Notes: generated by a model not told the origin, from the letters alone. A stretch of 64,000 nucleotides of DNA from Clostridiales bacterium (GCA_015056365.1 SVGM01000013.1:1-64000), one strand, 5' to 3'. Numbered from the stretch's first letter, positions 52,204 to 61,094 are shown. A program made the numbers and translations.

Positions 52204-53562
52204 ATGTTCAAACGTGCCGTTCGTAGATGGAAACGTTCACTGAAATGGATTATGGCGCTTAGCCTTGTGTTGTCGCTGGCTATGGCGGTCTATACCTACC
52301 GCTTTGAGCCGGACCGGTATGTTGCAGAATATGTCTTTTATGCGCTTCCTGCCGATGTGACCGAGGACGAAGAAGCGCCGGTGCGCATGGGCATGCTGGT
52401 GAAGGATTATGATCATCTGTTGCATGATCCGGATTTTCGCGCACAGGTAATGGAAAACACCCTGAGCGATGGCAAGACCTACCTGCGAGCCTGCGGTACA
52501 GCGGAGGATCATATGGTGACCATTCGCGCTGTGGGTGAGGATGCGCAGATCGTACAGGGGCTTGCCAACGCAGCAGGCGAGAAGCTGGTTGCCGAGTCGG
52601 ATACACGGTTTGGCGTCAGCAAAACGGATGTCGTCAGCCGTGCTGAGCTGCCTGCGGAAGCCACGCTTCCCAACCGGCCGCTGAGGATCTTGCTGACGTT
52701 TGCGGCCGCGCTGATCGTTTTGTCCGTGCTGGCGGTGCTGTTTGGTTCGCGCCGCGAGCCGGTAGGCTGGCTGACGCCGCCGGAACGTACGTCGGTTCCG
52801 GCCCTTGGACAGGTGGCAGATTTCCGCAGCGCCAAAAACAAGTGCCTCCGTGCCTTGCGAAAGGAGAAGGACGGATGCACGTTTTTCGGCAGTGTGAATC
52901 GTTTGGTACGGGAGGGTGTCTGTCAGGCGGCGCTTTCGCTTAGGGCGTGTGCGGGCATGGGCGGCGGTTCCATCGCCGTGCTTGGCGCGTGTGCCGAGGA
53001 CGAAGCCGAGGCGCTGACAGTTTTGTTTGGACAGACGCTGGCACGCGAAGGTTTTTCCGTTTTGATGATGGAAATGAACGGTGCGGATCCCCAGTTGGGT
53101 GATTTGCTTGGTGTACGCGGTCAGGTGGACGTGCTGGACTGTCTGGCGGACGATCGCGTGCTTTCGCAGGCGCTGCTGGGAACGTCCACGCGGAACCTGC
53201 ATTTTATCGACTGCTGTCACGATGCTGAAAGCGTTCTGCATGCGGGCGCATCGGAAGCGTTCCGCGTTTTTGTGGAGAATGCGCTTGAGATTTATGACTA
53301 TGTGCTTATCAGCGCTCCGCCCACATCCTTTGGCAGCAGCGCTGCGGCGATCGGCAGCGCAGTGGATCAGACGGTACTGGCCGCCACGGAGGGTCGCTAT
53401 ACCGATCGCGAGCTCAGCGGCGCTGCGGGACTTCTTGCCCGGGCGGCAGCGCGGGTCAGCGGCGTGGTGTATACCAGTGTGCCAAAGAAGCTGCTGCGCG
53501 GCTTGTATGAAGAAGACGAACGGGAGTACCGCAAGGTGCTCAACCAGTCGGCAGGCGCATAA
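52204..53562 (+). CDS. Wzz-like chain-length regulator fused to a degenerate tyrosine-kinase-like domain
   Basis: 452 residues. Two membrane helices (about 14-32 and 162-181) flank a short external Wzz-like domain, and the cytoplasmic half has the layout of BY-kinases (ALRACAGMGGGSIAVLGACAEDEAEALTVLFGQTLAREGFSVLMMEM..). The Walker A lysine is missing: the loop reads ACAEDEAE instead of GxGKS/T, and VLISAPPTSFGSSAAAIGSAVDQTVLAA replaces the Walker B region. It may control export or length of a polysaccharide without kinase activity. ATG at 52204 after AAGGGAGG; the frame extends upstream without a site. Confidence 0.8.
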   Translation: MFKRAVRRWKRSLKWIMALSLVLSLAMAVYTYRFEPDRYVAEYVFYALPADVTEDEEAPVRMGMLVKDYDHLLHDPDFRAQVMENTLSDGKTYLRACGTAEDHMVTIRAVGEDAQIVQGLANAAGEKLVAESDTRFGVSKTDVVSRAELPAEATLPNRPLRILLTFAAALIVLSVLAVLFGSRREPVGWLTPPERTSVPALGQVADFRSAKNKCLRALRKEKDGCTFFGSVNRLVREGVCQAALSLRACAGMGGGSIAVLGACAEDEAEALTVLFGQTLAREGFSVLMMEMNGADPQLGDLLGVRGQVDVLDCLADDRVLSQALLGTSTRNLHFIDCCHDAESVLHAGASEAFRVFVENALEIYDYVLISAPPTSFGSSAAAIGSAVDQTVLAATEGRYTDRELSGAAGLLARAAARVSGVVYTSVPKKLLRGLYEEDEREYRKVLNQSAGA

Positions 53563-53601
53563 CCGGCCGGCTTTGAATGACGGATATCAGGAGGGATCTG
53601 A

Positions 53602-54738
53602 ATGGATCTGCTGAAAACGCTCGTGCTGTACATGACGATGGTCTTTGCGTCCTCTGTTCAGAATACGCCGGATGTGGAAATGGTGATGGCGCAGTATGTA
53701 ACGCCCACACCCACTGTGGTGGTTGCAACGGAAACCCCTAGGCCCACCCCTTCGCCCACGCCGGTTCCCACCATCGCCATCTCGCCCAATCCCGAGTATA
53801 AAACCCTGCAGATGGGCGACCGGGGCGAGCAGGTGCTGAAGCTGCAGCAGGCGCTGAGTGAGTACGGCTATTACGAGGGCGAAATGGACAGCGCCTACGG
53901 CAACCAGACTCGCTATGCTGTAGAACGTTTTCAGTATGCCCATGGCCTAGTGGCGGACGGCATTGCCGGCAAGAATACGTTGACTGTGCTCTACGACAGC
54001 AATCAGGTGCGCTACGCCCAGCCCACACCCACCCCGTCCCCGGAAGCCGACCAGCTGACTGTGGCGCTTCCGCAGGAGTCGGCTACGCCTGCACCTTCCT
54101 TTGAGCCCATTACCCTTGGCGAGCCCGCACAGGAAACAGCGGATGCAGAGCCGGCTGATGAGGTGCTTCCCGTCGAAGAGCAGGAAGAAACAGAACCTAC
54201 GGAGATGCCGCAGGAAGCCGAAGAGGAAGCCGACGCAACGGAATCCGCTGTCGAACCCGCTACGGAAAGCACCAACGTACCGGAACCCAGTTTCGCAGCA
54301 ATGGAAGACTGGTGCATTCGTCTGGATGCAGCGGATCTGCTGCTGACGATCAACTCCGAGGACGGCATGGAGGCGATGCCTGTGCAGCCCTATGCGCTGG
54401 GTGATCTGATCTACGTGCCCCTGGTTCCCGCTTTGGAGGGCGAAGGCGTATTGGTGCTGGTTTCTACGGAAAGCGTTGAACACATCGAGATCGGCTTTGC
54501 CCTGGGCAATCATCTCTACCGGCTTGCCTTCACCGAAAATCAGGAAGGCGAACCGGTGGGACTGGAAGTTTACTGCGATAACGAAACGGCGGAAGTGCCT
54601 GTGCTGGATGTGCGGCAGGCCGAAGGGATGTACTACCTGCCTGCGGACAGTGTCACAGCGCTCACGGGGATCACCTTTACGGTGAATGATGATGAAAAGC
54701 TGCTGACGATTCATATGCCTGCAGCCCAGGAAGAATAA
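53602..54738 (+). CDS. secreted peptidoglycan-binding protein with Pro/Thr and Glu-rich linkers
   Basis: 378 residues. A weak signal-like N-terminus (LLKTLVLYMTMVFASSVQ) and a TPTPTV..TPRPTPSPTPVP linker precede a PG_binding_1 domain at about 66-125 (LQMGDRGEQVLKLQQALSEYGYY..DGIAGKNT). A second Pro linker and a long acidic stretch follow; the C-terminal part (YVPLVPALEGEGV.., MYYLPADSVTALTGITFTVNDDEKLLTIHM) resembles the copper-amine-oxidase N-terminal-like domain of envelope proteins. Follows the Wzz-like gene by 39 bp. Confidence 0.8.
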   Translation: MDLLKTLVLYMTMVFASSVQNTPDVEMVMAQYVTPTPTVVVATETPRPTPSPTPVPTIAISPNPEYKTLQMGDRGEQVLKLQQALSEYGYYEGEMDSAYGNQTRYAVERFQYAHGLVADGIAGKNTLTVLYDSNQVRYAQPTPTPSPEADQLTVALPQESATPAPSFEPITLGEPAQETADAEPADEVLPVEEQEETEPTEMPQEAEEEADATESAVEPATESTNVPEPSFAAMEDWCIRLDAADLLLTINSEDGMEAMPVQPYALGDLIYVPLVPALEGEGVLVLVSTESVEHIEIGFALGNHLYRLAFTENQEGEPVGLEVYCDNETAEVPVLDVRQAEGMYYLPADSVTALTGITFTVNDDEKLLTIHMPAAQEE

Positions 54739-54764
54739 GAACAAACGACCGGCGAAAGGAAGTG

Positions 54765-55820
54765 ATGCCTATGCTTAGGGAAGGGTTGTTCCACGGTGAC
54801 CCCAGCGAAATGACCATGACGGTTCTGCGCGAAAAGCAGGTGGAAGCATGCGAACGTCGTTTGCTGGCCCGCCCTGGTGTTGCATTGTTCTCCGATGAAG
54901 CCACCAACGCGGATGCGCAAGGGCTTTTGGCCGGATCTTTTGATGATACCAACGGCTTGAGCAGCCGCCGGCTTCTGTCCATTCAGGAGCTTCGGGCGGC
55001 GGTGCTGACCAGACTGCCGCTGGAGGCCCAGTATATCGATCCCTACGAGCGGCAGCTGCTGGAGCGCCTGATAGTGAACCACGGCGAGCTGGTGATGGGA
55101 GACTGGGATGATATGAGCGCCGCAGAAGCCTTGATTCGCAGACTGTGGTGCGGTTTTCGGGTGGAAGACGATCGCTGGACACTGGTGCTGCCCGAGCGGC
55201 TGATGGAACCGCTGCTCAGGGTGTATGACACGCCCCAGGCGGTTATGGCGCGGGATCGCCTGTTCCGCTATGATGCGACGATCAACGGCTTGCTCTATAT
55301 TGCCGGTTTGCTTCACGCCGCGCAGCCTATCTCCTTTTTCCTCAATGACGTCATCTGCAGCAACGACTGGATGGCCCAGGATGTGGCACGGCGCTATTTG
55401 CAGGCGTCCTTTGATTATGTCACTGATGGTTCCGGCGGTTTGATTTTGCTGCATCCCGGCCTTGTGGATCCCTACCGGCTGGTGCGCAGCCAGTCGAATC
55501 TGGGCGGCACTATGGGCGCGCTGGAATTGACCCAGGAAACCATTGCGGGCGGTATGAACGGCATCCTGCCTGAGGAAAAGATGCTTCATGAGAAAATGTG
55601 CGCTGCGCTGGAAGGCGCGCTCAGGCCGGAATATGATCTGGTGGAGTCTGCGGAGGATCTGCGCATGCTGGCCAAGCAGGGTATCTCTCTGGAAGAGATG
55701 CAGGCAGTAATGGCTTCGCTACTGGCAGTCATGCCGACCCCTGAGATGAACAACGCGCTGAAGCAACTGTATTTGGGTACGCCTCGTTGGCTGGGGCTGA
55801 AAGCTGCGCAGGTGCACTGA
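54765..55820 (+). CDS. protein of unknown function
   Basis: 351 residues, soluble, Leu-rich, no signal peptide or membrane helix. I recognise no domain. Visible features: WDDMSAAEALIRRLWCGFRVEDDRW, an all-helical central part (YDATINGLLYIAGLLHAAQPISFFLNDVI) and a C-terminal helix set. It lies in a row with the Wzz-like and peptidoglycan-binding genes and overlaps the pseudouridine synthase by one base. ATG at 54765 follows AAAGGAAG; GTG three bases earlier and ATG at 54771 are alternatives. Confidence 0.75.
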   Translation: MPMLREGLFHGDPSEMTMTVLREKQVEACERRLLARPGVALFSDEATNADAQGLLAGSFDDTNGLSSRRLLSIQELRAAVLTRLPLEAQYIDPYERQLLERLIVNHGELVMGDWDDMSAAEALIRRLWCGFRVEDDRWTLVLPERLMEPLLRVYDTPQAVMARDRLFRYDATINGLLYIAGLLHAAQPISFFLNDVICSNDWMAQDVARRYLQASFDYVTDGSGGLILLHPGLVDPYRLVRSQSNLGGTMGALELTQETIAGGMNGILPEEKMLHEKMCAALEGALRPEYDLVESAEDLRMLAKQGISLEEMQAVMASLLAVMPTPEMNNALKQLYLGTPRWLGLKAAQVH

Positions 55821-56686
55821 TGAAATTGTATACGTTTACCATTCCCACGGACGTAGAAGCAGGCAGGCTTTATCCGCTGGTTCAGCGCATGCTGCCTCAG
55901 CTCCCTGAATACGCCCTTCGGGAAGCCTTTCAGAACCGCGACGTCAAAATGGACGGCAAGCGGGTGGCAAGGGACGAAAAAGCGATGCCGGGAGCCGAGA
56001 TCAAGGTGTATACCCGGTACGAGGAAAGACAATCCATCCCGGTTTTGTATGCGGATGAAAATGTGCTGGTGGTGCGTAAACCTGCAGGCGTAAGCTGTGA
56101 GGCAGACCAGAAAGGCGGCCTCACCATTGCCGCGCTGGCGCAGGAAGCCCTTCGACAAACAGAGCCCGACGCATCTTTGCCGCTATTGTGCCACCGGCTG
56201 GATAACCAGACGGAAGGCCTTTTGCTCCTTGCCCGCACGCAGGAGGCGCAGACCGCGATGCAGGAAGCCTTTCGCCACAGGATGATCCACAAAAAATACA
56301 CTTGTGTGGTCAAAGGAACGCCCAGACCGGCCAGCGCAGTGCTTCATGCGTACCTTCGCAAGGACGCCGCCAAAGCTCGGGTGCAGGTACTGAATTATCA
56401 GGCGCCAAACGCAGCGCCGATTATCACAGAATATCGTGTGCTGGAGCCGGGGGAATGCGCCCGGCTGGAGATTACCCTGCATACGGGCCGCACTCATCAG
56501 ATTCGGGCGCAGATGGCCGCCATCGGCCACCCGCTGCTGGGGGACGATCAGTACGGCGACCGGGCGTTCAACAAGGAACACAAGGTGCGCAGGCTGATGC
56601 TGTGCGCCACGGAGCTTTCTTTTTCGCTGGAGGGCAAGTGGCGCTATTTGAATGAACAGACGCTGTTGACCAAACCATCGTTTTAG
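55820..56686 (+). CDS. RluA-family pseudouridine synthase
   Basis: 288 residues. S4-like N-terminus (LPQLPEYALREAFQNRDVKMDGKRV) and the catalytic block LLCHRLDNQTEGLLLLAR, in which HRLD carries the catalytic Asp; then HKKYTCVVKG and HTGRTHQIRAQMAAIGHPLLGD. Target is 23S rRNA or tRNA uridines; the subgroup is not clear. In the family the motif is usually HRLDxxTSG; here Glu replaces Ser. ATG overlaps the preceding stop. Confidence 0.92.
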   Translation: MKLYTFTIPTDVEAGRLYPLVQRMLPQLPEYALREAFQNRDVKMDGKRVARDEKAMPGAEIKVYTRYEERQSIPVLYADENVLVVRKPAGVSCEADQKGGLTIAALAQEALRQTEPDASLPLLCHRLDNQTEGLLLLARTQEAQTAMQEAFRHRMIHKKYTCVVKGTPRPASAVLHAYLRKDAAKARVQVLNYQAPNAAPIITEYRVLEPGECARLEITLHTGRTHQIRAQMAAIGHPLLGDDQYGDRAFNKEHKVRRLMLCATELSFSLEGKWRYLNEQTLLTKPSF

Positions 56687-56697
56687 CAGGTGATTCT

Positions 56698-57528
56698 TTG
56701 CAAAGCATTCGACTGATTGCCATGGATATGGACGGCACCTTGCTCAACCCCGCCCAAAAGCTCAGCGAAGGTAACCGAAAAGCTTTGCTGGCCGCAGAAG
56801 CCGCAGGGGTGAAACTGGCCATTTGTAGCGGCCGCATGCCGGCGGACGGCGCGCTGTTCGCGTTGGAAAACGGCCTGGAAAACTGTGCCGTTTTGGGGCT
56901 CAACGGCGGCTGCTGTCAGAAGTCCCCCAAAGACGAGCCCTATGTAAACCATACGCTGCCAAAGGATTCCGCGCTGGACTGCCTTCGCAGATTTCATCAG
57001 GCAGGTGTGACCCATGCTTGCTTTTTGCAAAATCATGTGGTGGTTTTTCAGGGTAGGCAGGACGTTCTCAGCCGGGATTGGGGAAGCCATTGGGGGCTGC
57101 CAGGCGGCACCACCCTGACGTATGGGGGAGACGGGGCGCAGCTGGCGGAACGGGGAATTAACAAAATCGTCTGCGTGGATGACGATCCGCAGCTGCTTGC
57201 TGAACTTCGGCAGTTCTTTGATGGCGATGGACGGTTTCAGGCAACCAGCTCCTGGATCAACAACCTTGAGATCATGCCCCCAGGCGTGGACAAGGGACTG
57301 GCAGTGGAGGAACTGACAAAGGAGATGCAGCTGACCGCAGATCAGGTGATGGCGATCGGCGATTTTGACAATGACCTGAGCATGCTTGCGTATGCCGGCT
57401 TCAGCGTTGCCATGGGCAACGGGAGCCAGCTGGTGAAGGAAATCTGCGACGCAGTGACCCTGACCAATGCGCAGGATGGGGTCGCGGTTGCCATCCGGCA
57501 GTATGTTCTCGGAGAAGAAATGCCTTGA
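56698..57528 (+). CDS. HAD-superfamily Cof-type sugar phosphatase
   Basis: 276 residues. IAMDMDGTLLN gives nucleophile Asp10 and Asp12, ICSGR is motif II, and AIGDFDNDLSMLAYAGFSVAMGNG is the C-terminal motif of Cof/YbiV-type phosphatases. They dephosphorylate sugar phosphates or FMN/PLP; the substrate is unknown. TTG start at 56698 after AGGTGA. Confidence 0.92.
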   Translation: MQSIRLIAMDMDGTLLNPAQKLSEGNRKALLAAEAAGVKLAICSGRMPADGALFALENGLENCAVLGLNGGCCQKSPKDEPYVNHTLPKDSALDCLRRFHQAGVTHACFLQNHVVVFQGRQDVLSRDWGSHWGLPGGTTLTYGGDGAQLAERGINKIVCVDDDPQLLAELRQFFDGDGRFQATSSWINNLEIMPPGVDKGLAVEELTKEMQLTADQVMAIGDFDNDLSMLAYAGFSVAMGNGSQLVKEICDAVTLTNAQDGVAVAIRQYVLGEEMP

Positions 57529-57556
57529 CGGGCGATGGATGAAATGAGGGAGCACA

Positions 57557-58213
57557 GTGGCGAGCTGGAAGATTGGACAGCCGGAGATCCCGGAGCGGCT
57601 GAAAGCGGATCTGGAGCTTCAGGACGCAACGGAGACCGCCATGGATGAGGACGAGGACGTCTACCAGCGCAGTTTTGTGCAGCAGACGCTGTTTGGTATC
57701 CAAACAGGTACCGTTGATTATAAAGCCTGCCGTTTTGAACGCTGCCGCTTTGAGGAGGTCGAACCGGGACGCATCAGCTTTGTCGACTGCGTCTTTGAAA
57801 AGTGTGAGCTAAGCAACCTGCGTTTTGAAGGCGTCGCCATGAAACGCGTCCGCTTCGTGGATTGTCATCTGACCGGCCTGACGCTGGAAAAAGCTGCGCT
57901 GACGGATGTGGCTTTTGAAAACTGTATGATGGACTATCTGTCCATCAGCGAAAGCAAGCTGGATCGGGTGCGCTTTGCCAGCTGCCGTATGCGGGAAAGT
58001 CTGTGGAATGATACGAAACTGGGCCGTCTGGCCTTTGAACAGGCGGACATGACCCAGAGCGAGTGGAGCTTTACCTCGCTTTACCAGCAGGATGTGACTG
58101 AATGTCGCATTGAAGGCATCCGGATTTCTCTGCCGGATTTGCGGGGTGTCAAGGTGACGTCTGCGCAGCTGGTGTCGCTCAGTGGCCTTTTGGGTGTGGA
58201 AGTGACTGATTAA
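57557..58213 (+). CDS. pentapeptide-repeat-like protein
   Basis: 218 residues. From about residue 55 the sequence repeats in fives with central Phe/Leu (CRFERCRFEEVE.., FVDCVFEKCELSNLRFEG, FENCMMDYLSISESKLDRVRFASCRM), a right-handed quadrilateral beta-helix. Some relatives (Qnr, McbG) protect gyrase, but similarity in repeat type alone does not show that. GTG start after GAGGGAG. Follows the HAD gene by 28 bp. Confidence 0.85.
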   Translation: MASWKIGQPEIPERLKADLELQDATETAMDEDEDVYQRSFVQQTLFGIQTGTVDYKACRFERCRFEEVEPGRISFVDCVFEKCELSNLRFEGVAMKRVRFVDCHLTGLTLEKAALTDVAFENCMMDYLSISESKLDRVRFASCRMRESLWNDTKLGRLAFEQADMTQSEWSFTSLYQQDVTECRIEGIRISLPDLRGVKVTSAQLVSLSGLLGVEVTD

Positions 58214-58259
58214 CGATGGAGACGGGCGCAGAGTGCTGGCAAAATGTTTGAAAAAGGCC

Positions 58260-58288
58260 TTGACATGCGCCCGGCCTCGTGTTATACT
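58260..58288 (+). promoter_or_regulatory. promoter of infC-rpmI-rplT
   Basis: TTGACA, 17-base spacer, TATACT, about 150 bases before infC. Confidence 0.92.
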
Positions 58289-58441
58289 CCCGTTTGTAAG
58301 TAGAGGCTGCCCGCTTCTCACCGCGCGAACATCTTGCGTCGGTCATGGCACATAAGTCCATGGGGTGTGTACGGCGGGTAGTGTGCCCGGCGTTTTTTTG
58401 TGCGTTTCAAGCACGGAAAGCGTCCCCAATTTTGGAGGTGT
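58289..58441 (+). promoter_or_regulatory. infC leader, candidate L20-type autoregulatory region
   Basis: A 150-base leader precedes infC. It contains GCTGCCCGCTTCTCACC, similar to infC leaders of other Firmicutes, pairing partners GCCCGC/GCGGGT, and GTGTGCCCGGCG followed by seven T's at 58393-58399, a transcription attenuator shape. In B. subtilis L20 binds such a leader and stops transcription. I infer the same here; the exact fold was not computed. Confidence 0.65.
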
Positions 58442-59092
58442 ATGGATATCAACGAGCCGATGATCAACGAAGAAATCCGCGACAAAGAGGTGCGACTGAT
58501 CGCTGAAGACGGTACTCAGCTGGGCGTTATGCCCACCAAGGCCGCCCTGGAAAAGGCCGAGCAGGCCGGGCTGGATCTGGTTAAGATCGTAGCCACCGCT
58601 CAGCCCCCTGTTTGTAAGCTGATGGACTATGACAAGCACCGCTACGAGCAGTCCAAGCGTGAACGTGACCTGCGCAAGAATCAGCGTATCGTTACGCTCA
58701 AGGAAGTGCAGCTTTCCGCTACCATCGAGGAAAACGACGTGCAGACCAAGTTTAAGAATGCCGTTAAGTTCCTTCAGGATGGCGACAAGGTGAAGGTAAG
58801 CATCCGCTTCCGCGGCCGTCAGATCGCTCACGCAGACATCGGCATGAAGATCATGCAGGACTTTGCCTCCCGCATCGAGGAGTACGGCACGGTTGAGCGC
58901 CGTCCTATGTTGGAAGGCCGTAACATGATCATGATCCTTGGCCCTAAGGCGGAGAAGAAGAGCTTCGCTGAGAAGAGCCAGGAACGCAAGGAGCGCAACG
59001 CTGCTAAGGAGGCCGAAAAGAAGACCGCCCCCAAGGAGCCCAAGCCCCAGCCCAAGAAAAAGGTCAAGCGCGAAAGCGAAAACATGATTTGA
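58442..59092 (+). CDS. infC: translation initiation factor IF-3
   Basis: IF-3 binds the 30S subunit and controls start codon choice. 216 residues: N-domain (NEEIRDKEVRLIAEDGTQLGVM..A..LDLVKIV..AQPPVCKLMDYDK), linker (RKNQRIVTLKEVQLSATI) and C-domain (FRGRQIAHADIGMKIM). It has a Lys/Pro/Glu-rich C-terminal tail of about 35 residues. It uses an ordinary ATG after GGAGGT, not the rare AUU-type start used by many infC genes. Followed by rpmI and rplT. Confidence 0.97.
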   Translation: MDINEPMINEEIRDKEVRLIAEDGTQLGVMPTKAALEKAEQAGLDLVKIVATAQPPVCKLMDYDKHRYEQSKRERDLRKNQRIVTLKEVQLSATIEENDVQTKFKNAVKFLQDGDKVKVSIRFRGRQIAHADIGMKIMQDFASRIEEYGTVERRPMLEGRNMIMILGPKAEKKSFAEKSQERKERNAAKEAEKKTAPKEPKPQPKKKVKRESENMI

Positions 59093-59168
59093 CCTGTGTA
59101 ACCAGCCATCCCTTGTTCAGGCATCGTCTGAACGGTTATGGATAGCATACGGAAGGAGGACAACCCCT

Positions 59169-59369
59169 ATGCCTAAGCAGAAATCCCATCGCGGAGCCGC
59201 CAAACGCTTTTCTTTCACCAAGAATGGCAAAGTCACCCATAAGCAGATGAACGCCAACCACCAGGTGCATTTGAAGACCACCAAGCGTACCCGTCACCTG
59301 CGCGCGGACGGCATCGTGGATAACGCGGCTGAAGCCCGTACCATCCGCAAGTTGCTGCCCTACAAATAA
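59169..59369 (+). CDS. rpmI: 50S ribosomal protein L35
   Basis: 66 residues, basic, starting PKQKSHRGAAKRFSFTKNGKV and ending IRKLLPYK, the bL35 family. GGAAGGAGG before the ATG. Standard position between infC and rplT. Confidence 0.98.
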   Translation: MPKQKSHRGAAKRFSFTKNGKVTHKQMNANHQVHLKTTKRTRHLRADGIVDNAAEARTIRKLLPYK

Positions 59370-59400
59370 GCTTTGCTGACATTCAAGGAGGATAAAGAAT

Positions 59401-59748
59401 ATGGCACGTATTAAAGCAGCTGTAAATGCCCATAAGAAACGCCGCAAGGTGTTTAAGCTTGCCAAGGGCTATTTTGGCGCTAAGTCCAAGCAGTACCGCG
59501 CTGCCAGCGAGCAGGTCGCCCGCAGCCTTCGTTATGCCTATGTGGGCCGCCGCCTGCGTAAGCGTGACTTCCGTCGTCTGTGGATCACCCGCATCAATGC
59601 GGCTGCCCGCATGAACAACATGAGCTACTCCGTGCTGATGAATGGTCTCAAGAAGAAGAACATTTCCATCAATCGCAAGATGCTCGCGGACATCGCTGTG
59701 AACGATCCCGCTGCTTTCACCAAGCTGGTGGAGACCGTGCGCGGCTAA
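59401..59748 (+). CDS. rplT: 50S ribosomal protein L20
   Basis: 115 residues, basic. [45 protein letters not shown] and [16 protein letters not shown] are bL20 hallmarks. L20 is needed early in 50S assembly and, in Firmicutes, represses its own operon through the infC leader. AAGGAGG before the ATG. Confidence 0.98.
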   Translation: MARIKAAVNAHKKRRKVFKLAKGYFGAKSKQYRAASEQVARSLRYAYVGRRLRKRDFRRLWITRINAAARMNNMSYSVLMNGLKKKNISINRKMLADIAVNDPAAFTKLVETVRG

Positions 59749-59760
59749 TGACACGCACTG

Positions 59761-59795
59761 AAAAGGGCTGCCTCTTTAAAAGGCAGTCCTTTTGC
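59761..59795 (+). terminator. terminator of infC operon
   Basis: AAAAGGGCTGCCT and AGGCAGTCCTTTT around a 6-base loop, then GCTTTT. Confidence 0.9.
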
Positions 59796-59827
59796 TTTTC
59801 CTTATGCTGCGGAAAGGAGGGGGACAG

Positions 59828-60550
59828 ATGGCAGCCATCAAAATACGCGGCATTGTGTTGCGCTTTGCCAACTATCGGGAACATGACCGTATGCTGACCA
59901 TTCTGAGCCCGGAATACGGCCGGGTAGATGCCCTGTCCCGGGGTTGTCGCCGGCCCAAAAGCCCGCTGATGCCGGCCAGCGAGTTGTTTGTCTACGGCGA
60001 GTTTGTTCTCTACCGCAGCCATGAGCGTTTCGTGTTGACCTCCTGCGAACTGGACGACACCTTCTATCCGCTTCGGCTAGACCCCTATCGCCTGACCTGC
60101 GCCAGTTACATGACGTCGCTGTGCCAGGCGGCTGCCCAGCCGGGGCAGGAAGCAAAGGGAATGTTTGAGCTGTTGCTGCGGGGCCTGTACCTGCTGAGCT
60201 ACAATGACGAGGCGGATCCGCTGACTTTGGTCACGGCGTTTTTGCTCCGCTTCGCCGACACCATGGGTTATCGTCCCCGGATGCGTCGCTGCGCCCATTG
60301 CAGAACGCCCTTGCCGGAGGAAGGTCCATGGCGCTTTGATGTGGCAGCAGGCGGCTTTTGCTGTGAGGCGTGTGCTTCCCGCGCCACATGGCCGGTGAGC
60401 ATGGAAATGTATATCTGGATGTGTCGGGTACTCAAAAACCCGCTTTCTGCGCAAACAAAAAACGGCGCAAGCACACTGTTTGACATGCTTCGCCGTTATG
60501 TGGAGAGTCGTTTGGAAACGCCGATCAAGGTCAGCCGTCTCTTACCATGA
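59828..60550 (+). CDS. recO: DNA repair protein RecO
   Basis: RecO loads RecA onto SSB-coated DNA in the RecFOR pathway. 240 residues: OB fold (IKIRGIVLRFANYREHDRMLTILSPEYGRVDALSRGCRRPKS), helical domain and a zinc site with CAHC and CCEAC. The last part (MCRVLKNPL..LRRYVESRLETPIKVSRLL) is typical. ATG at 59828 follows GGAAAGGAGG. Its 3' end overlaps a convergent gene by 9 bp. Confidence 0.94.
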   Translation: MAAIKIRGIVLRFANYREHDRMLTILSPEYGRVDALSRGCRRPKSPLMPASELFVYGEFVLYRSHERFVLTSCELDDTFYPLRLDPYRLTCASYMTSLCQAAAQPGQEAKGMFELLLRGLYLLSYNDEADPLTLVTAFLLRFADTMGYRPRMRRCAHCRTPLPEEGPWRFDVAAGGFCCEACASRATWPVSMEMYIWMCRVLKNPLSAQTKNGASTLFDMLRRYVESRLETPIKVSRLLP

Positions 60551-61030
60551 GTACGGACTGGGCTTGACGGCATAATAAGAGGAACGCGCGTGCACCTGTT
60601 TGTAGGCGCGGCTCATGGAGTACGTGTATGCATATTCCAGACTGCCGTCCAGCAGGCGGATATTGTGCCGGGTGAGGCGGTAGCGTTTTTGATCTGCCAG
60701 ATCAGGCAACTGTTCTTCCAGAATGGTGCGCATAGCGTCCTGCTGCTTATCGGACATATTGGGGAAGCCGTAGTCCTTCATGCGAAAGACGCTTTCGCCT
60801 CCATTGGGGGAGAGGTAGCGAAAAACCACACCGGTCTTGTCTACGGAAGCGGATTCCACAACATGCTTTTGGGCATAGATAAGCATGGGTTTCAAAGCAT
60901 CCAGCACAGCCGATGCGTACATCTTGCGTACACGGCGCTGATGTTTGCGGGCCTGCCTGTGTTCGCTAATGAGAAAACCAATCAGCGTTGCAGCCAGAAT
61001 GATGGAGACCACCATTGCCCATACGCCCAT
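60542..61030 (-). CDS. single-pass membrane protein of unknown function
   Basis: 162 residues: N-terminal membrane helix (MVVSIILAATLIGFLI), then a basic coiled region (HRQARKHQRRVRKMY) and a soluble part with MKDYGFPNMSDKQQDAMRTILEEQL. No family recognised. GAGGGTG ribosome-binding site and its own promoter support it. Ends inside the recO stop region. Confidence 0.75.
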   Translation of the reverse strand: MGVWAMVVSIILAATLIGFLISEHRQARKHQRRVRKMYASAVLDALKPMLIYAQKHVVESASVDKTGVVFRYLSPNGGESVFRMKDYGFPNMSDKQQDAMRTILEEQLPDLADQKRYRLTRHNIRLLDGSLEYAYTYSMSRAYKQVHARSSYYAVKPSPYSW

Positions 61031-61064
61031 GATTTTTCACCCTCTTTTGCTTGTTGCTTGAATA

Positions 61065-61094
61065 AATATACCATAATTGTTACAGATGTTTCAA
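61065..61094 (-). promoter_or_regulatory. promoter of the single-pass membrane protein gene
   Basis: TTGAAA, 18-base spacer, TATATT on the minus strand, 35 bases before the ATG. Confidence 0.7.

Noticed and set aside
57557..58213. Qnr-type quinolone resistance gene
   Set aside because: The five-residue repeat pattern is general; nothing specific to Qnr loops or length was seen, so only the repeat family is named.
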